Positions 54,270-61,694 of a stretch of 64,000 nucleotides of DNA are shown here, in pieces. The position numbers and the translations under genes are program-made. The notes beneath the pieces were generated by a model. It was not told the DNA's origin and ran no database searches. It saw nothing but the letters and a program-made list of their open reading frames with translations. The number at the start of each line of letters is the position of its first letter. Position 1 is the first letter of the stretch. The DNA comes from Winogradskyella sp. MH6 (GTDB lineage: Bacteria > Bacteroidota > Bacteroidia > Flavobacteriales > Flavobacteriaceae), in the NCBI RefSeq assembly GCF_022810765.1, contig NZ_CP094494.1:2666001-2730000 (forward strand), in the 5' to 3' direction.

Positions 54270-55271
54270 ATGACCATAAGACCCATATTTACCATTGTTG
54301 TACTTATAAGCTGTTGGGCTGTTAGAGCTCAGGACCCTGTTTTTACACAGTCTAACTATATACAGGAAACTTTGAATCCTGCATTTTCAGGTTTTGAAGA
54401 TAACGACCGTATTGCCGCAGGTTTGCTAAGTCGTGTGCAATGGCCCAATCTCGATTTGCAGATTCATACCCAATATGCTTATGTGAATAAGTCTTATGAT
54501 TACGGTCCAAGTTTGGGCTTTGGTATTGGACTCAATGCTGTTTGGCAGTACGAATCGTTTAACAATTACAACTACGCTCAGGTTAATTTGAATTATGCGC
54601 ACCGTATCAATCTCAATAACGGCTGGTACTTTAGACCCGCTATAGAGGTGGGAGTAGGGAACAAGAGTAACCGTTTTAGGAATCTTACGTTAGCCGATCA
54701 GATTAATATTAGTTCTGGGTTTATCAATCCTGTGTCTGTAGATCCTTTGGCGAGCCGCTTGAATAGCATTTACTTTTTAGATATTAACGCCGGCTTTTTG
54801 GTGGAAAAGCAAACCTTTAATGATATTAGTTATTGGGTTGGCGGCTCGGTACGTCATCTTAATCGTCCTAATATTTCTATTGTTGAAGGCGAAAAGTTAC
54901 CGTTAGATATTTTCTATTCGTTTCATGGTAATGTTAGGTTTCCGTTTTTGTACGAGAATACCATTATGATGACGACGAACCTTATGGTGCAAGGGCCTTA
55001 TAACCGTTTGGATATTGGTACTATTGTTCAGCTCGATGCTATTTTATTAGGGCTTACGGCAGCTACTAATCCTGCGCGTAATGATGGCAATGCCCATTTG
55101 TTGACTTCTTTGAATGCTTTTGTAGGATTTGAGTATGATACCTTTCGTTTTGGGTTTTCGTATGATAAGAATACCTCTAATATAGGTCGTACCGATGGTG
55201 TGTATGAGTTGTCTATGACGTATTTGTCGCGCTGTAGGCGTTGTAATACGGATCGTAGTCGGAAGAAGTAG
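54270..55271 (+). CDS. PorP/SprF family type IX secretion outer-membrane protein
   Basis: A 333-residue barrel protein with a signal peptide (IFTIVVLISCWAVRAQ) directly followed by the family hallmark DPVFTQSNYIQETLNPAFSGFEDNDRIAAGLLSRVQWPNL. The remainder is amphipathic strands (YDYGPSLGFGIGLNAVWQYESFNNYNYAQVNLNYAHRI) and a basic Cys-containing tail (SRCRRCNTDRSRKK). In Flavobacterium johnsoniae, SprF-like proteins are encoded next to and are needed for export or attachment of type B T9SS substrates such as SprB; the same pairing with the adhesin 5 bases upstream is seen here. A TTAGA-rich array and REP copies begin immediately after the stop. Confidence 0.93.
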   Translation: MTIRPIFTIVVLISCWAVRAQDPVFTQSNYIQETLNPAFSGFEDNDRIAAGLLSRVQWPNLDLQIHTQYAYVNKSYDYGPSLGFGIGLNAVWQYESFNNYNYAQVNLNYAHRINLNNGWYFRPAIEVGVGNKSNRFRNLTLADQINISSGFINPVSVDPLASRLNSIYFLDINAGFLVEKQTFNDISYWVGGSVRHLNRPNISIVEGEKLPLDIFYSFHGNVRFPFLYENTIMMTTNLMVQGPYNRLDIGTIVQLDAILLGLTAATNPARNDGNAHLLTSLNAFVGFEYDTFRFGFSYDKNTSNIGRTDGVYELSMTYLSRCRRCNTDRSRKK

Positions 55272-55274
55272 GGG

Positions 55275-55323
55275 TCTAGATTATTAGACTTTTAGATGGT
55301 TAGATATGTTAGATTTTTAGATT
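55275..55323 (+). repeat. TTAGA-rich short repeat array, copy 1
   Basis: Imperfect 8-9 base units built on TTAGA (TTAGATGG, TTAGATATG, TTAGATTTT) directly after the PorP/SprF stop and directly before a REP pair. The same kind of array recurs at 60113-60185 and 61690-61742, each time next to REP elements. Confidence 0.7.
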
Positions 55324-55392
55324 GCGTCGCTCGTACCTCACTCGCAATGACGTTGCCATTGTCATTCCGAGGAAGCATGACGAAGGAATCTC
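55321..55392. repeat. REP-type palindromic pair upstream of the GIY-YIG gene
   Basis: Two oppositely oriented REP-like units: 55321-55352 (reads as the reverse complement of GTCATTGCGAG..GACGCAAT) and 55361-55392 (forward, GTCATTCCGAGG..GGAATCTC), separated by an 8-base linker. The arrangement, tails together, is the same as in the pairs at 55788-55857 and 61771-61814. The forward unit ends 35 bases before the GIY-YIG start codon. Confidence 0.8.
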
Positions 55393-55427
55393 AATAATGG
55401 TTGGAATAAAAGCAATGACCATATACA

Positions 55428-55715
55428 ATGAAACCAGGTTACGTTTACATACTCACTAATAAAAATAATACTACATTTTATGTAGGTGTCACCGCATATC
55501 TAAAGGAACGCATACTTCATCATAAAGAAAAGAGCGATCCAAAATCGTTTACGGCACGATATAATCTCGGTAAGTTAGTGTATTATGAAGCACACCAAAT
55601 GATAGGTGATGCCATAGGCAGAGAAAAGCAATTAAAAGCTGTTAGTAGAGCTAAAAAAATAGCACTTATTGAAGAATTGAATCCAGAGTGGAATGATCTG
55701 TTTGGGGACTTGTAA
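55428..55715 (+). CDS. Small GIY-YIG nuclease domain protein
   Basis: A 95-residue single-domain protein. The GIY-YIG core is clear: GYVYILTNKNNTTFYVGVTAYLKERILHHK, with VYI and YVG as the two name motifs and the catalytic Arg in LKERI; the metal-binding Glu lies in IGREKQLK. Short stand-alone proteins of this kind (YhbQ/Slx1-like class) nick or cut DNA, and many copies occur in Bacteroidota genomes, but few have been studied. REP-like palindromes lie 35 bases upstream and 20 bases downstream, so the gene sits exactly between them. It is not part of an operon with its neighbours. Confidence 0.88.
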   Translation: MKPGYVYILTNKNNTTFYVGVTAYLKERILHHKEKSDPKSFTARYNLGKLVYYEAHQMIGDAIGREKQLKAVSRAKKIALIEELNPEWNDLFGDL

Positions 55716-55735
55716 GGTGACTGAAAAAAAATGTT

Positions 55736-55762
55736 GTCACTGCTAGGTACGAAGCAGTCTTA
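55736..55762 (+). repeat. REP-like unit downstream of the GIY-YIG gene
   Basis: GTCACTGCTAGG followed by TACGAAGCAGTCTTA, a forward single unit of the same family as 55361-55392 and 61788-61814. It begins 20 bases after the GIY-YIG stop. Confidence 0.75.
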
Positions 55763-55787
55763 TTATAAGGGTAGTGGTAATGACTAT

Positions 55788-55857
55788 GAGATTGCTTCGC
55801 TCGTACCTCACTCGCAATGACGTAACTGTTGTTACTGCGAGGCATGAAGTAGTCTTA
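55788..55857. repeat. REP-type pair
   Basis: Reverse unit 55788-55822 (GAGATTGCTTCGCTCG..CGCAATGACG) and forward unit 55831-55857 (GTTACTGCGAGG..AGTCTTA). The linker TAACTGTT resembles those of the pairs at 55321 and 61771, so the pair has probably spread as one unit. Confidence 0.8.
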
Positions 55858-55882
55858 TTTAATACCAAAGGAAACAACAACA

Positions 55883-56040
55883 AGATTGCTTCGGGTTTGC
55901 CGCATCGCTTTGCGACTCGCAATGACCACTCGCAATGACGGCTTGGGTGTTGGTTGGTGTTAAGATTGGTGTTATGGTTTGGGTATTTGCGACTAAGAGA
56001 TTGCTTCTACTGACGCTTTCAGGTCAGCATCGCAATGACA
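55883..56040 (-). repeat. Two further REP-like units
   Basis: 55883-55940 is an expanded reverse unit with the CGCAATGAC tail duplicated (CTCGCAATGACC then CTCGCAATGACG). 55996-56040 is a variant with an internal inverted part CTGACGCTTTCAGGTCAG; a near-identical variant recurs at 60325-60367. Together with the other copies they fill most of the 479-base gap 55716-56194; no gene was seen there. Confidence 0.75.
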
Positions 56041-56062
56041 CTTCAAACTTAATTGTAAAAAT

Positions 56063-56148
56063 AGCGTTGTACTTACGATTTCGACATCGTCGGAAACGCT
56101 AAAAGGATTGCGGTATATATTTTCGGTTAAGAAAACATATACCGCAAT
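56063..56148. repeat. Two consecutive hairpins near the end of the DsrE-like gene
   Basis: First hairpin 56063-56100: arms AGCGTT/AACGCT outside and ACGAT/ATCGT inside. Second hairpin 56107-56148: perfect 12-bp arms ATTGCGGTATAT/ATATACCGCAAT with an 18-base loop. A pair CGTTGTA (56065-56071) and TACAACG (56171-56177) brackets most of the block. It differs from the REP units. It might serve as a transcription end for the minus-strand sulfur operon, but there is no strong T-run. Confidence 0.55.
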
Positions 56149-56194
56149 TACCTAAACGTCAAAACTTAATTACAACGTATTGTAATGTTTTAGT

Positions 56195-56674
56195 TTATAT
56201 AAACAGGAGGTGAGTACCTTCCTCGTTTGCACGATTGTAAAAATCGCCAATAGTTATGATACCGTCAAGGTCGTCTATAAAGTCCTCTTCTTTAAGATGG
56301 AACATTTCAACAGCGAGTTTACAACCCCAAAGTTTACAACCAGAATCGGAAAGGATTTCTAAAAATTCACCAACTGGTGGCATATCTAGTTTTTCCATTT
56401 CTTTTTTCATCATCTTGGTCGCTAGGGCTTCAACACCTGGTAAGCCGCCCAGCATTGTTGGGATGTGCATTGCAGGATTACCTACTGTGGCAACATGCAA
56501 ACTTTCTAATTTTTTCTTCTGTATGGCTTCTAGCCCGAAGAACGTAAAGAATATTTCGGATTCTATACCTTCCATACGCGCACCATTAGCCATTATAAAT
56601 GCAGCGTACACGTTTTCAATTGTTGCTTTAGATAAAATAAAAAGCATTTTTTTAACTTTTGTGGCCATGATCAT
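56195..56674 (-). CDS. DsrE/DsrF-like sulfur-transfer protein
   Basis: A 159-residue (or 157 from the second Met) protein of the DsrE/F superfamily, close to the DsrE2-like peroxiredoxin-family branch: KKMLFILSKATIENVYAAFIMANGARMEGIESEIFFTFFGLEAI at the front, then a flexible Met-rich part and GEFLEILSDSGCKLWGCKLAVEMFHL with two Cys, the likely persulfide carriers. The end DLDGIITIGDFYNRANEEGTHLLFI is typical. These proteins relay sulfane sulfur in the cytoplasm. It is the last gene of an operon after the SQR-like and TusE-like genes, 26 bases after the latter. Confidence 0.87.
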   Translation of the reverse strand: MIMATKVKKMLFILSKATIENVYAAFIMANGARMEGIESEIFFTFFGLEAIQKKKLESLHVATVGNPAMHIPTMLGGLPGVEALATKMMKKEMEKLDMPPVGEFLEILSDSGCKLWGCKLAVEMFHLKEEDFIDDLDGIITIGDFYNRANEEGTHLLFI

Positions 56675-56700
56675 TTGTTTTATAAGGTTAATACTGCGCT

Positions 56701-57009
56701 TTAAATACAGCTTTTAGGTTTAGGAATTCCGGCTATTTTAGTGGATACTTTAAGCGGTCCACCAGGAAACAGGCTATAGAATTCTTTGATGTTTATAACA
56801 CCACTTTTTTTAATACCTCTAATAGAAAGTGGTTCTTCATTATGGTATTTGTCTTGTAAGTAGTCTATGACTTCCCAATGCTTGTCTGTCATAGTAACAT
56901 CAGCTTCGTTAGCGATGCCCTCGGCTACGTCTCGGTCCCATTGGTTAAAGTCTGTTAGATAGCCTTCTTCGTTAACATCGATTTCTCTATTTGCGATTAA
57001 TTTTTTCAT
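56701..57009 (-). CDS. TusE/DsrC/DsvC family sulfur relay protein
   Basis: A 102-residue protein with the DsrC/TusE fold: IDVNEEGYLTDFNQWDRDVAEGIANEADVTMTDKHWEVIDYLQDKY and the C-terminal arm LFPGGPLKVSTKIAGIPKPKSCI. The penultimate Cys (Cys101) that carries sulfur is present. The second Cys of true DsrC proteins, ten residues earlier, is replaced (VSTKIAG), so it should work as a TusE-like single-Cys carrier, not in a DsrC trisulfide cycle. It lies between the SQR-like and DsrE-like genes, which supports a role in handling sulfur released from sulfide oxidation. Confidence 0.88.
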   Translation of the reverse strand: MKKLIANREIDVNEEGYLTDFNQWDRDVAEGIANEADVTMTDKHWEVIDYLQDKYHNEEPLSIRGIKKSGVINIKEFYSLFPGGPLKVSTKIAGIPKPKSCI

Positions 57010-57042
57010 GATTTCAGAATTTAAAAGGTTTAAATATTAGTG

Positions 57043-58281
57043 TTATGCTTCGATTTTTTTGCCTTTGGTAGACATGTTTGTAGATACAAATGGGATAGGG
57101 ATGCCTTTGAGGAGCATGTTCCAATAGACCCATCTAAAGGCTAATTTTCCCATGTGGTTTATTCTGTTTTCCTTTAATAGTTTCATAGGTCCAATACCAG
57201 CAATAGGGAACGTACCTTCAACCGGTTCTTGTTCATAATTAAAGTCAATTAATAATGCTTTGCCATTGCCAGTTTCAACAAAACAGTTGGCATGACCATC
57301 AAATTTGGCTTCAAGAGGTTGCCCATTGATATATTTTAAGATGTTTTCTTCTAAGATTTCAGCTTCAAAGTGCGCTACAGAACCTGCTTTTGATGTTGGT
57401 AGGTTAGTGGCATCACCGATAACAAAAACATTCTCATAGGCTTTGGACTGTAAGGTGTTTTTATCTGTAGGGATAAAGTTGAGGTCATCTCCCATACCCG
57501 AACGTTCAATAAGCGCATCTCCCATATTTGTAGGTACTGTAACTAAAAGGTCGTAGTCTACTTCGGTATCTGCATAATCGATGATTTTGTTGTTTTCATA
57601 ATCAACACGTTCAATATTAAAACTAACTACTTCAGCGATTCCTTTTTCTTCTAATAAATGGTGTAATGCTTTTGTGGCTTTAGGTTTAGTAAAGGCACCA
57701 TCTAGTGGAGTTACATAAGTAATCTCTACCTTGTCTCTCATGCCTTTGTTTTTGAAGTAAGAATCTGCTAAAAAGGCAAACTCTAAAGGCGCCACAGGAC
57801 ATTTAATAGGCATCTCGGTAATGTGTACTACCAATTTACCACCTTCCCAAGTGCGTAATTTATCTCTAAGGGCTTTAGACCCTTCGTAGGTATAGAAATC
57901 AAAAATACTTTTGTGCCATTCTGGGCCATCCATACCTTCAATTTCATCGGGAGCTATTTTAGATCCCGTTGCTACAATAAGGATATCATAGTTAATATCC
58001 TGTTCATCTTCTAGGGTTACTTTATTGTCCTCTGGAACAATAAGTTCAATCTTTTTCTGAATGTACTTTACACCATTAGGAATAAATTTATTTCCCACTT
58101 TTTTCACCTGATCTTCTGTATAGATATCAAATGGTAAAAACAAGAATCCAGGTTGGTAATAATGGGTTTTATACTGGTCTATAATGGTAATCTGCCATTC
58201 TTCTTTTGGGAGTTTTTTTACTAGGTGGTTAGCCATCATCGTGCCTGCTGTTCCCGCACCTAAAATCACTAAATTTTTCAT
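57043..58281 (-). CDS. Sulfide:quinone oxidoreductase-like FAD protein
   Basis: The ATG at 58281 begins directly with the FAD-binding strand MKNLVILGAGTAGTMMANHL (412 residues); an alternative start lies three codons earlier. Further marks: HYYQPGFLFLPF, a second dinucleotide region DILIVATGSKIAPDEIEGM, KCPVAPLEFAFLAD with one of the catalytic Cys, FVIGDATNLPTSKAGSVAHFEAE for FAD contact, and ANCFVETGNGKALLIDFNYE, which holds the second conserved Cys of the SQR family. The C-terminus is amphipathic, for membrane contact. It should oxidise sulfide or polysulfide and pass electrons to menaquinone. It heads a sulfur operon with TusE-like and DsrE-like genes. Confidence 0.87.
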   Translation of the reverse strand: MKNLVILGAGTAGTMMANHLVKKLPKEEWQITIIDQYKTHYYQPGFLFLPFDIYTEDQVKKVGNKFIPNGVKYIQKKIELIVPEDNKVTLEDEQDINYDILIVATGSKIAPDEIEGMDGPEWHKSIFDFYTYEGSKALRDKLRTWEGGKLVVHITEMPIKCPVAPLEFAFLADSYFKNKGMRDKVEITYVTPLDGAFTKPKATKALHHLLEEKGIAEVVSFNIERVDYENNKIIDYADTEVDYDLLVTVPTNMGDALIERSGMGDDLNFIPTDKNTLQSKAYENVFVIGDATNLPTSKAGSVAHFEAEILEENILKYINGQPLEAKFDGHANCFVETGNGKALLIDFNYEQEPVEGTFPIAGIGPMKLLKENRINHMGKLAFRWVYWNMLLKGIPIPFVSTNMSTKGKKIEA

Positions 58282-58359
58282 CGTTCTCATTTTTTGGTTA
58301 TGTGTTACAACATGATTTGATTTCTACTTGTAAAGTTACTTTGATAGCTAAAATTTATG

Positions 58360-58398
58360 CATGACAATTGTCATGTCTTAATGTAACAAATGTTACAT
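58360..58398. promoter_or_regulatory. Two adjacent palindromic operators between the SQR operon and the FadL-type gene
   Basis: Site 1: perfect 16-bp palindrome CATGACAATTGTCATG (58360-58375). Site 2: ATGTAACA-AA-TGTTACAT (58381-58398), 8-bp arms. Their centres are 22 bases apart, about two turns of the helix. Both resemble dimer sites of Crp/Fnr-type regulators (TGACA-n2-TGTCA; TGTAACA-n2-TGTTACA). They lie 80-115 bases from the SQR start and about 210 from the FadL-type start, in a 321-base divergent gap that otherwise shows only AT-rich sequence and a weak TATTTTTG box at 58503-58510. Confidence 0.65.
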
Positions 58399-58602
58399 AG
58401 CGCAATGGTTTTGCAGTGCCCTATTTTAAAGGGGTTTGAGATGCATGGTTATTCAAAAAGTCATCTATGATTTTTATCATACCTCTTTACTAATTAACCC
58501 ATTATTTTTGTTACTGGCTAGGTACTAACCCCTATTCAAAAAATGCGATAAATTATTAGTTACAAAGCCAGTTTACTCGCAGAATGTTTAAAACTTCTCA
58601 TT

Positions 58603-60045
58603 ATGAAAACATCATTTATTAAATTAACTGTATTATTATTTTCGCTTGGCATGTATGCACAGACAGGTCATATCATGCAAGGCGTTGGATCTATAAATAT
58701 GTCGATGGGTGGAGCTGCAACGGCACAGCCTTTAGACATTTCTGGTGCAATGCACTGGAATCCGGCAGCACTGTCTGTTTTTGATGATAAGATTCTAAAG
58801 TTTGATTTAGGCTTTTTCTTTTCATCACCAGAGTTAAGCTCAAGTTTACCATCAGGTTTATTGTACGATGCTGGAGACCTAGGGCCAGGTTCGCCTGCAT
58901 CTCCTCCTGTTTATGGTAGCACCAAAGATGACAGAGGTGTCTCTTATATGCCTGCTCTGAGTATGGTTTGGGGAAAAGAAAACAGCAAGCATACTTTTGG
59001 TGTGTCTGCCTTTGGTATAAGTGGTTTTGGGGTTACGTTTCCTCAAGAAACCAATTTACCAATGGATATTAATGGCAATCCTAATATGGAATGGAATCCG
59101 AATAATTCTAACCCAATAAACTGGCCACAAGGGCTTAATGGTTTTGGACATTTGGAATCTGATTATATGTTGTTGCAGGTTAGTGGTACTTATGCTTATG
59201 AGCTTAGCGATAAGTTATCTATAGGGATACAACCCAATTTTAATTATGCGTCCTTAACCTTAAACCCTAATCCAATAGCCTCACCAGATTTTCCGGCTTC
59301 TATGGGTGGTACAGGTAAGGGATATCCAAAAGCCGATAGTACACCAGCCTTTGGTTTTGGAGCACAGTTTGGTATTTTCTACGATTCAGGTTCTGGTTTA
59401 AAATTAGGAGCTTCCTATAAAACCAATCAAACCTTTGGAGCTTTTGAATTTGATAATACGTACATGGATGGTACCGATGCCCCAGATGTTGAGTTTCAGA
59501 TGGATTATCCAGCCATCATGTCGCTTGGTTTAGGCTATTCATTTACTGATTTTGATTTTGCATTAGATTTTAGACGTGTATTTTATGAAAGTACAGAAGG
59601 TTTTGAAGCCAGTGGCTGGGAGATTGGAGATAACGGTTATCCAACAGGAGCTGTAAAAGGGTTTGGCTGGCAAGATATTTCTATTCTTTCCGTTGGGTTA
59701 CAGTATAAAGGGATCAACAGATTGCCAATGCGTGTTGGGTATACCTACAGTGGTAATCCTATAGACGAGGATTTAGCCTTCTTCTCAACACCAGCAACCG
59801 CCATTATAAAAAATGCGTACCAGTTTGGGCTAAGCTATGAGATTAATGATGCTTGGCGACTCGATGCTGTTTATCATTATGGTGATAGTGACGGCTCTAC
59901 AGAAGGGCGAATTCTAGACCCAAGACAGATTACTCCAAATAACCCATTGGGAGAGCTGCCAGGTACATCGGTTTCTTATAAGATGACTACATCCATGGCT
60001 ATGTTTGGTATTAATTATACTTTTAAGAAAAAGGTAAAAGACTAA
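58603..60045 (+). CDS. OmpP1/FadL family outer membrane transport protein
   Basis: A 480-residue porin with a signal peptide (MKTSFIKLTVLLFSLGMYAQ). The hatch-domain start is typical: GHIMQGVGSINMSMGGAATAQPLDISGAMHWNPAALSVF, with MGGAAT and NPAA. The barrel follows with many aromatic strands and a terminal strand MTTSMAMFGINYTFKKKVKD. FadL-type proteins import hydrophobic molecules such as fatty acids or alkanes. It is divergent from the sulfur operon and might be co-regulated by the shared palindromes. A strong terminator follows the stop. Confidence 0.92.
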   Translation: MKTSFIKLTVLLFSLGMYAQTGHIMQGVGSINMSMGGAATAQPLDISGAMHWNPAALSVFDDKILKFDLGFFFSSPELSSSLPSGLLYDAGDLGPGSPASPPVYGSTKDDRGVSYMPALSMVWGKENSKHTFGVSAFGISGFGVTFPQETNLPMDINGNPNMEWNPNNSNPINWPQGLNGFGHLESDYMLLQVSGTYAYELSDKLSIGIQPNFNYASLTLNPNPIASPDFPASMGGTGKGYPKADSTPAFGFGAQFGIFYDSGSGLKLGASYKTNQTFGAFEFDNTYMDGTDAPDVEFQMDYPAIMSLGLGYSFTDFDFALDFRRVFYESTEGFEASGWEIGDNGYPTGAVKGFGWQDISILSVGLQYKGINRLPMRVGYTYSGNPIDEDLAFFSTPATAIIKNAYQFGLSYEINDAWRLDAVYHYGDSDGSTEGRILDPRQITPNNPLGELPGTSVSYKMTTSMAMFGINYTFKKKVKD

Positions 60046-60070
60046 AGGGTAGTTTCCATACTTATTGTTT

Positions 60071-60107
60071 TATTAAAAAACCAGCACTTTGGTGCTGGTT
60101 TTTTTTG
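60071..60107 (+). terminator. Intrinsic terminator after the FadL-type gene
   Basis: Stem AACCAGCAC/GTGCTGGTT (60079-60087, 60092-60100), loop TTTG, followed by a run of T and preceded by a run of A. It ends about 35 bases after the stop codon and stops the porin transcript. Confidence 0.9.
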
Positions 60108-60112
60108 GATGG

Positions 60113-60217
60113 TTGGATGTTTAGACATGTTAGATGGTTAGATATGTTAGATGGTTAGACCTTTAGACTGTTAGATTGTTGAATTGTTGGATTCTGACGT
60201 TTGTAGTTGGGGCTGAG
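60113..60217 (+). repeat. TTAGA-rich array, copy 2, and 27-bp direct repeat
   Basis: 60113-60185 is an array of 8-9 base units on TTAGA (TTAGATGG, TTAGATATG, TTAGACC). It runs into 60191-60217, a 27-base sequence (ATTCTGACGTTTGTAG...GGGGCTGAG) that recurs base for base at 61744-61770 on the other side of the cyclase gene. No gene was seen in 60108-60599; the gap is filled by this block, REP units and the inverted repeat arm at 60403. Confidence 0.8.
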
Positions 60218-60278
60218 TCAATGGCATTAGCATCGTTACTGTAAAGCAGGATGCATTGTCATTACAGGTAAAGACTAA

Positions 60279-60367
60279 GAGATTGCTTCGTTCGTTCCTC
60301 TCTCGCAATGACGTTATAGAGGTTGGATTACTTCTACTGACACTTTCAGGTCAGCATCGCAATGACG
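60279..60367 (-). repeat. Two REP-like units
   Basis: 60279-60313 reads GAGATTGCTTCGTTCG..CTCTCGCAATGACG, a reverse unit. 60325-60367 is the variant form with the internal CTGACACTTTCAGGTCAG, nearly identical to 55996-56040. Confidence 0.8.
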
Positions 60368-60402
60368 GAAGGGAAGATAGACAATGACGGTATAGATGTG
60401 TG

Positions 60403-60455
60403 GGTTCTCGATACATTTTATTCTCATGCTTCGAATAAAACACTCGAACTGACGG
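60403..60455 (+). repeat. 53-bp inverted repeat, left arm
   Basis: GGTTCTCGATACATTTTATT through CTCGAACTGACGG. Its exact reverse complement is at 61849-61901, beyond the cyclase gene. Each arm also folds on itself (TTTTATTC with GAATAAAA), so it is a second REP-like family. Confidence 0.9.
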
Positions 60456-60497
60456 GTGCTTTTGGGTTTTGGTGATGGTTGGTGTGGTGCCTACTAA

Positions 60498-60532
60498 GAG
60501 ATTGCTTCGTTCGTTCCTTACTCGCAATGACA
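60498..60532 (-). repeat. REP-like unit upstream of the cyclase gene
   Basis: GAGATTGCTTCGTTCG..TTACTCGCAATGACA, a reverse unit, 68 bases before the cyclase start; the leader in between is AT-rich without a clear promoter. Confidence 0.75.
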
Positions 60533-60599
60533 GAGTGTATTTTATTAATCAACTAGAGTTACATTTCATTAAGTTGCTTAATTTAGTGCCATTCAATAC

Positions 60600-61694
60600 T
60601 TGGAAGCCTTGTTATCTGCAAAACACAAACGTCTATTAAGTCAATCTTTACCCATCGCTGTTATATGGTTGCTCACCGGTTGGGTGTTTTTGTGGACAGA
60701 ACAGGCTATTATAGGGCATGAGGAAAACACACCAGACTCTGCCATCTCATTAACACCTCAAGTGTTTTTGTTTGCCAGTATTAGCGTTATTCTTATTGGG
60801 TTTTTGGTAGGGTTTATAGAGTATCGTTTTATTAATGCACTTTTTAAGCCTTATCGTTTTGTCGTTAAGTTGTTGGGCAAGTTTGTGTTCTATTTGTTGT
60901 TTATGGAGCTCCTTGTCTTTGTTACCTTTATCATCGCTGCCAGTATAGAGCAAAACAGCTCCATGTTCTCTAGTGTGGTTTGGGATAAGTACCAGGTGTT
61001 TTTTGGAAGCATTACACATGCCAGTACCTTAATACAGCTGGCATTTTCCATGCTGTTGTCTTTGTTTTATGTTGAGGTAAGCGAGCATCTTGGGCATTCT
61101 GTACTTACCAATTTTATTACAGGTAAGTATCATCGTCCCAAATCAGAGACCCGATTGTTTATGTTTAGTGATATGAAATCCTCAACCCATATTGCCGAAA
61201 CCTTAGGCCACGATACCTATTTTGAGTTTTTGGCATCGTATTATAACGATTTGTCTGATGCCATTTTGCGTCATAAAGGGGAAGTGTACCAGTATGTTGG
61301 TGATGAGATTGTATTGACCTGGCCAAGTACAACTGCTCGTTTTGTGCCTTTGAGTCTGGATTGCTTTTATGCCATGAAAGCAGATTTAGAACGTCGCCGT
61401 CCTTTTTATTTGCAGCAGTATGGTGTGTATCCCGATTTTAAAGCGGCTATTCATATAGGTGAAGTAACCACAGGTGAAATCGGTGCCCTTAAAAAAGATA
61501 TTTTCTTTACAGGAGATGTGCTTAATACCGCAGCACGTTTACAATCGGAATGCCAAACCTATGGTGTGGATTTGCTGGTATCTAAAGCGGTTGTAGACGC
61601 AGTACCATCAGCGCAGTATCCGTTTGAAAGTTTGGGGTCAGTTCAGTTGAAAGGCAAAACGCAGGCTGTTGAGGTGTTTTTGGTGGGTGTTTAG
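60600..61694 (+). CDS. Membrane-bound class III adenylate/guanylate cyclase
   Basis: A 364-residue protein with a TTG start; an in-frame stop lies 24 bases before it and no ATG is near. Four hydrophobic helices fill residues 10-165 (AVIWLLTGWVFLWTEQAI, FLFASISVILIGFLVGFIEY, FVFYLLFMELLVFVTFIIAAS, LIQLAFSMLLSLFYVEV). The cyclase domain follows: first metal Asp in FMFSDMKSST (about residue 190), second in YQYVGDEIVLTW (about 234), and FTGDVLNTAARLQSEC with the conserved Asn and Arg. The usual base-selecting Lys is replaced by Gln (YQYVGDE) and the Asp/Thr position by Phe, so the product nucleotide is uncertain. The gene is flanked by direct and inverted repeats, and its stop codon falls inside the TTAGA array. 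Confidence 0.88.
   Translation: MEALLSAKHKRLLSQSLPIAVIWLLTGWVFLWTEQAIIGHEENTPDSAISLTPQVFLFASISVILIGFLVGFIEYRFINALFKPYRFVVKLLGKFVFYLLFMELLVFVTFIIAASIEQNSSMFSSVVWDKYQVFFGSITHASTLIQLAFSMLLSLFYVEVSEHLGHSVLTNFITGKYHRPKSETRLFMFSDMKSSTHIAETLGHDTYFEFLASYYNDLSDAILRHKGEVYQYVGDEIVLTWPSTTARFVPLSLDCFYAMKADLERRRPFYLQQYGVYPDFKAAIHIGEVTTGEIGALKKDIFFTGDVLNTAARLQSECQTYGVDLLVSKAVVDAVPSAQYPFESLGSVQLKGKTQAVEVFLVGV

Noticed and set aside
55321..56040. CRISPR array or IS ends
   Set aside because: Copies vary in length and orientation, spacing is irregular, and there is no transposase gene or unique spacers.
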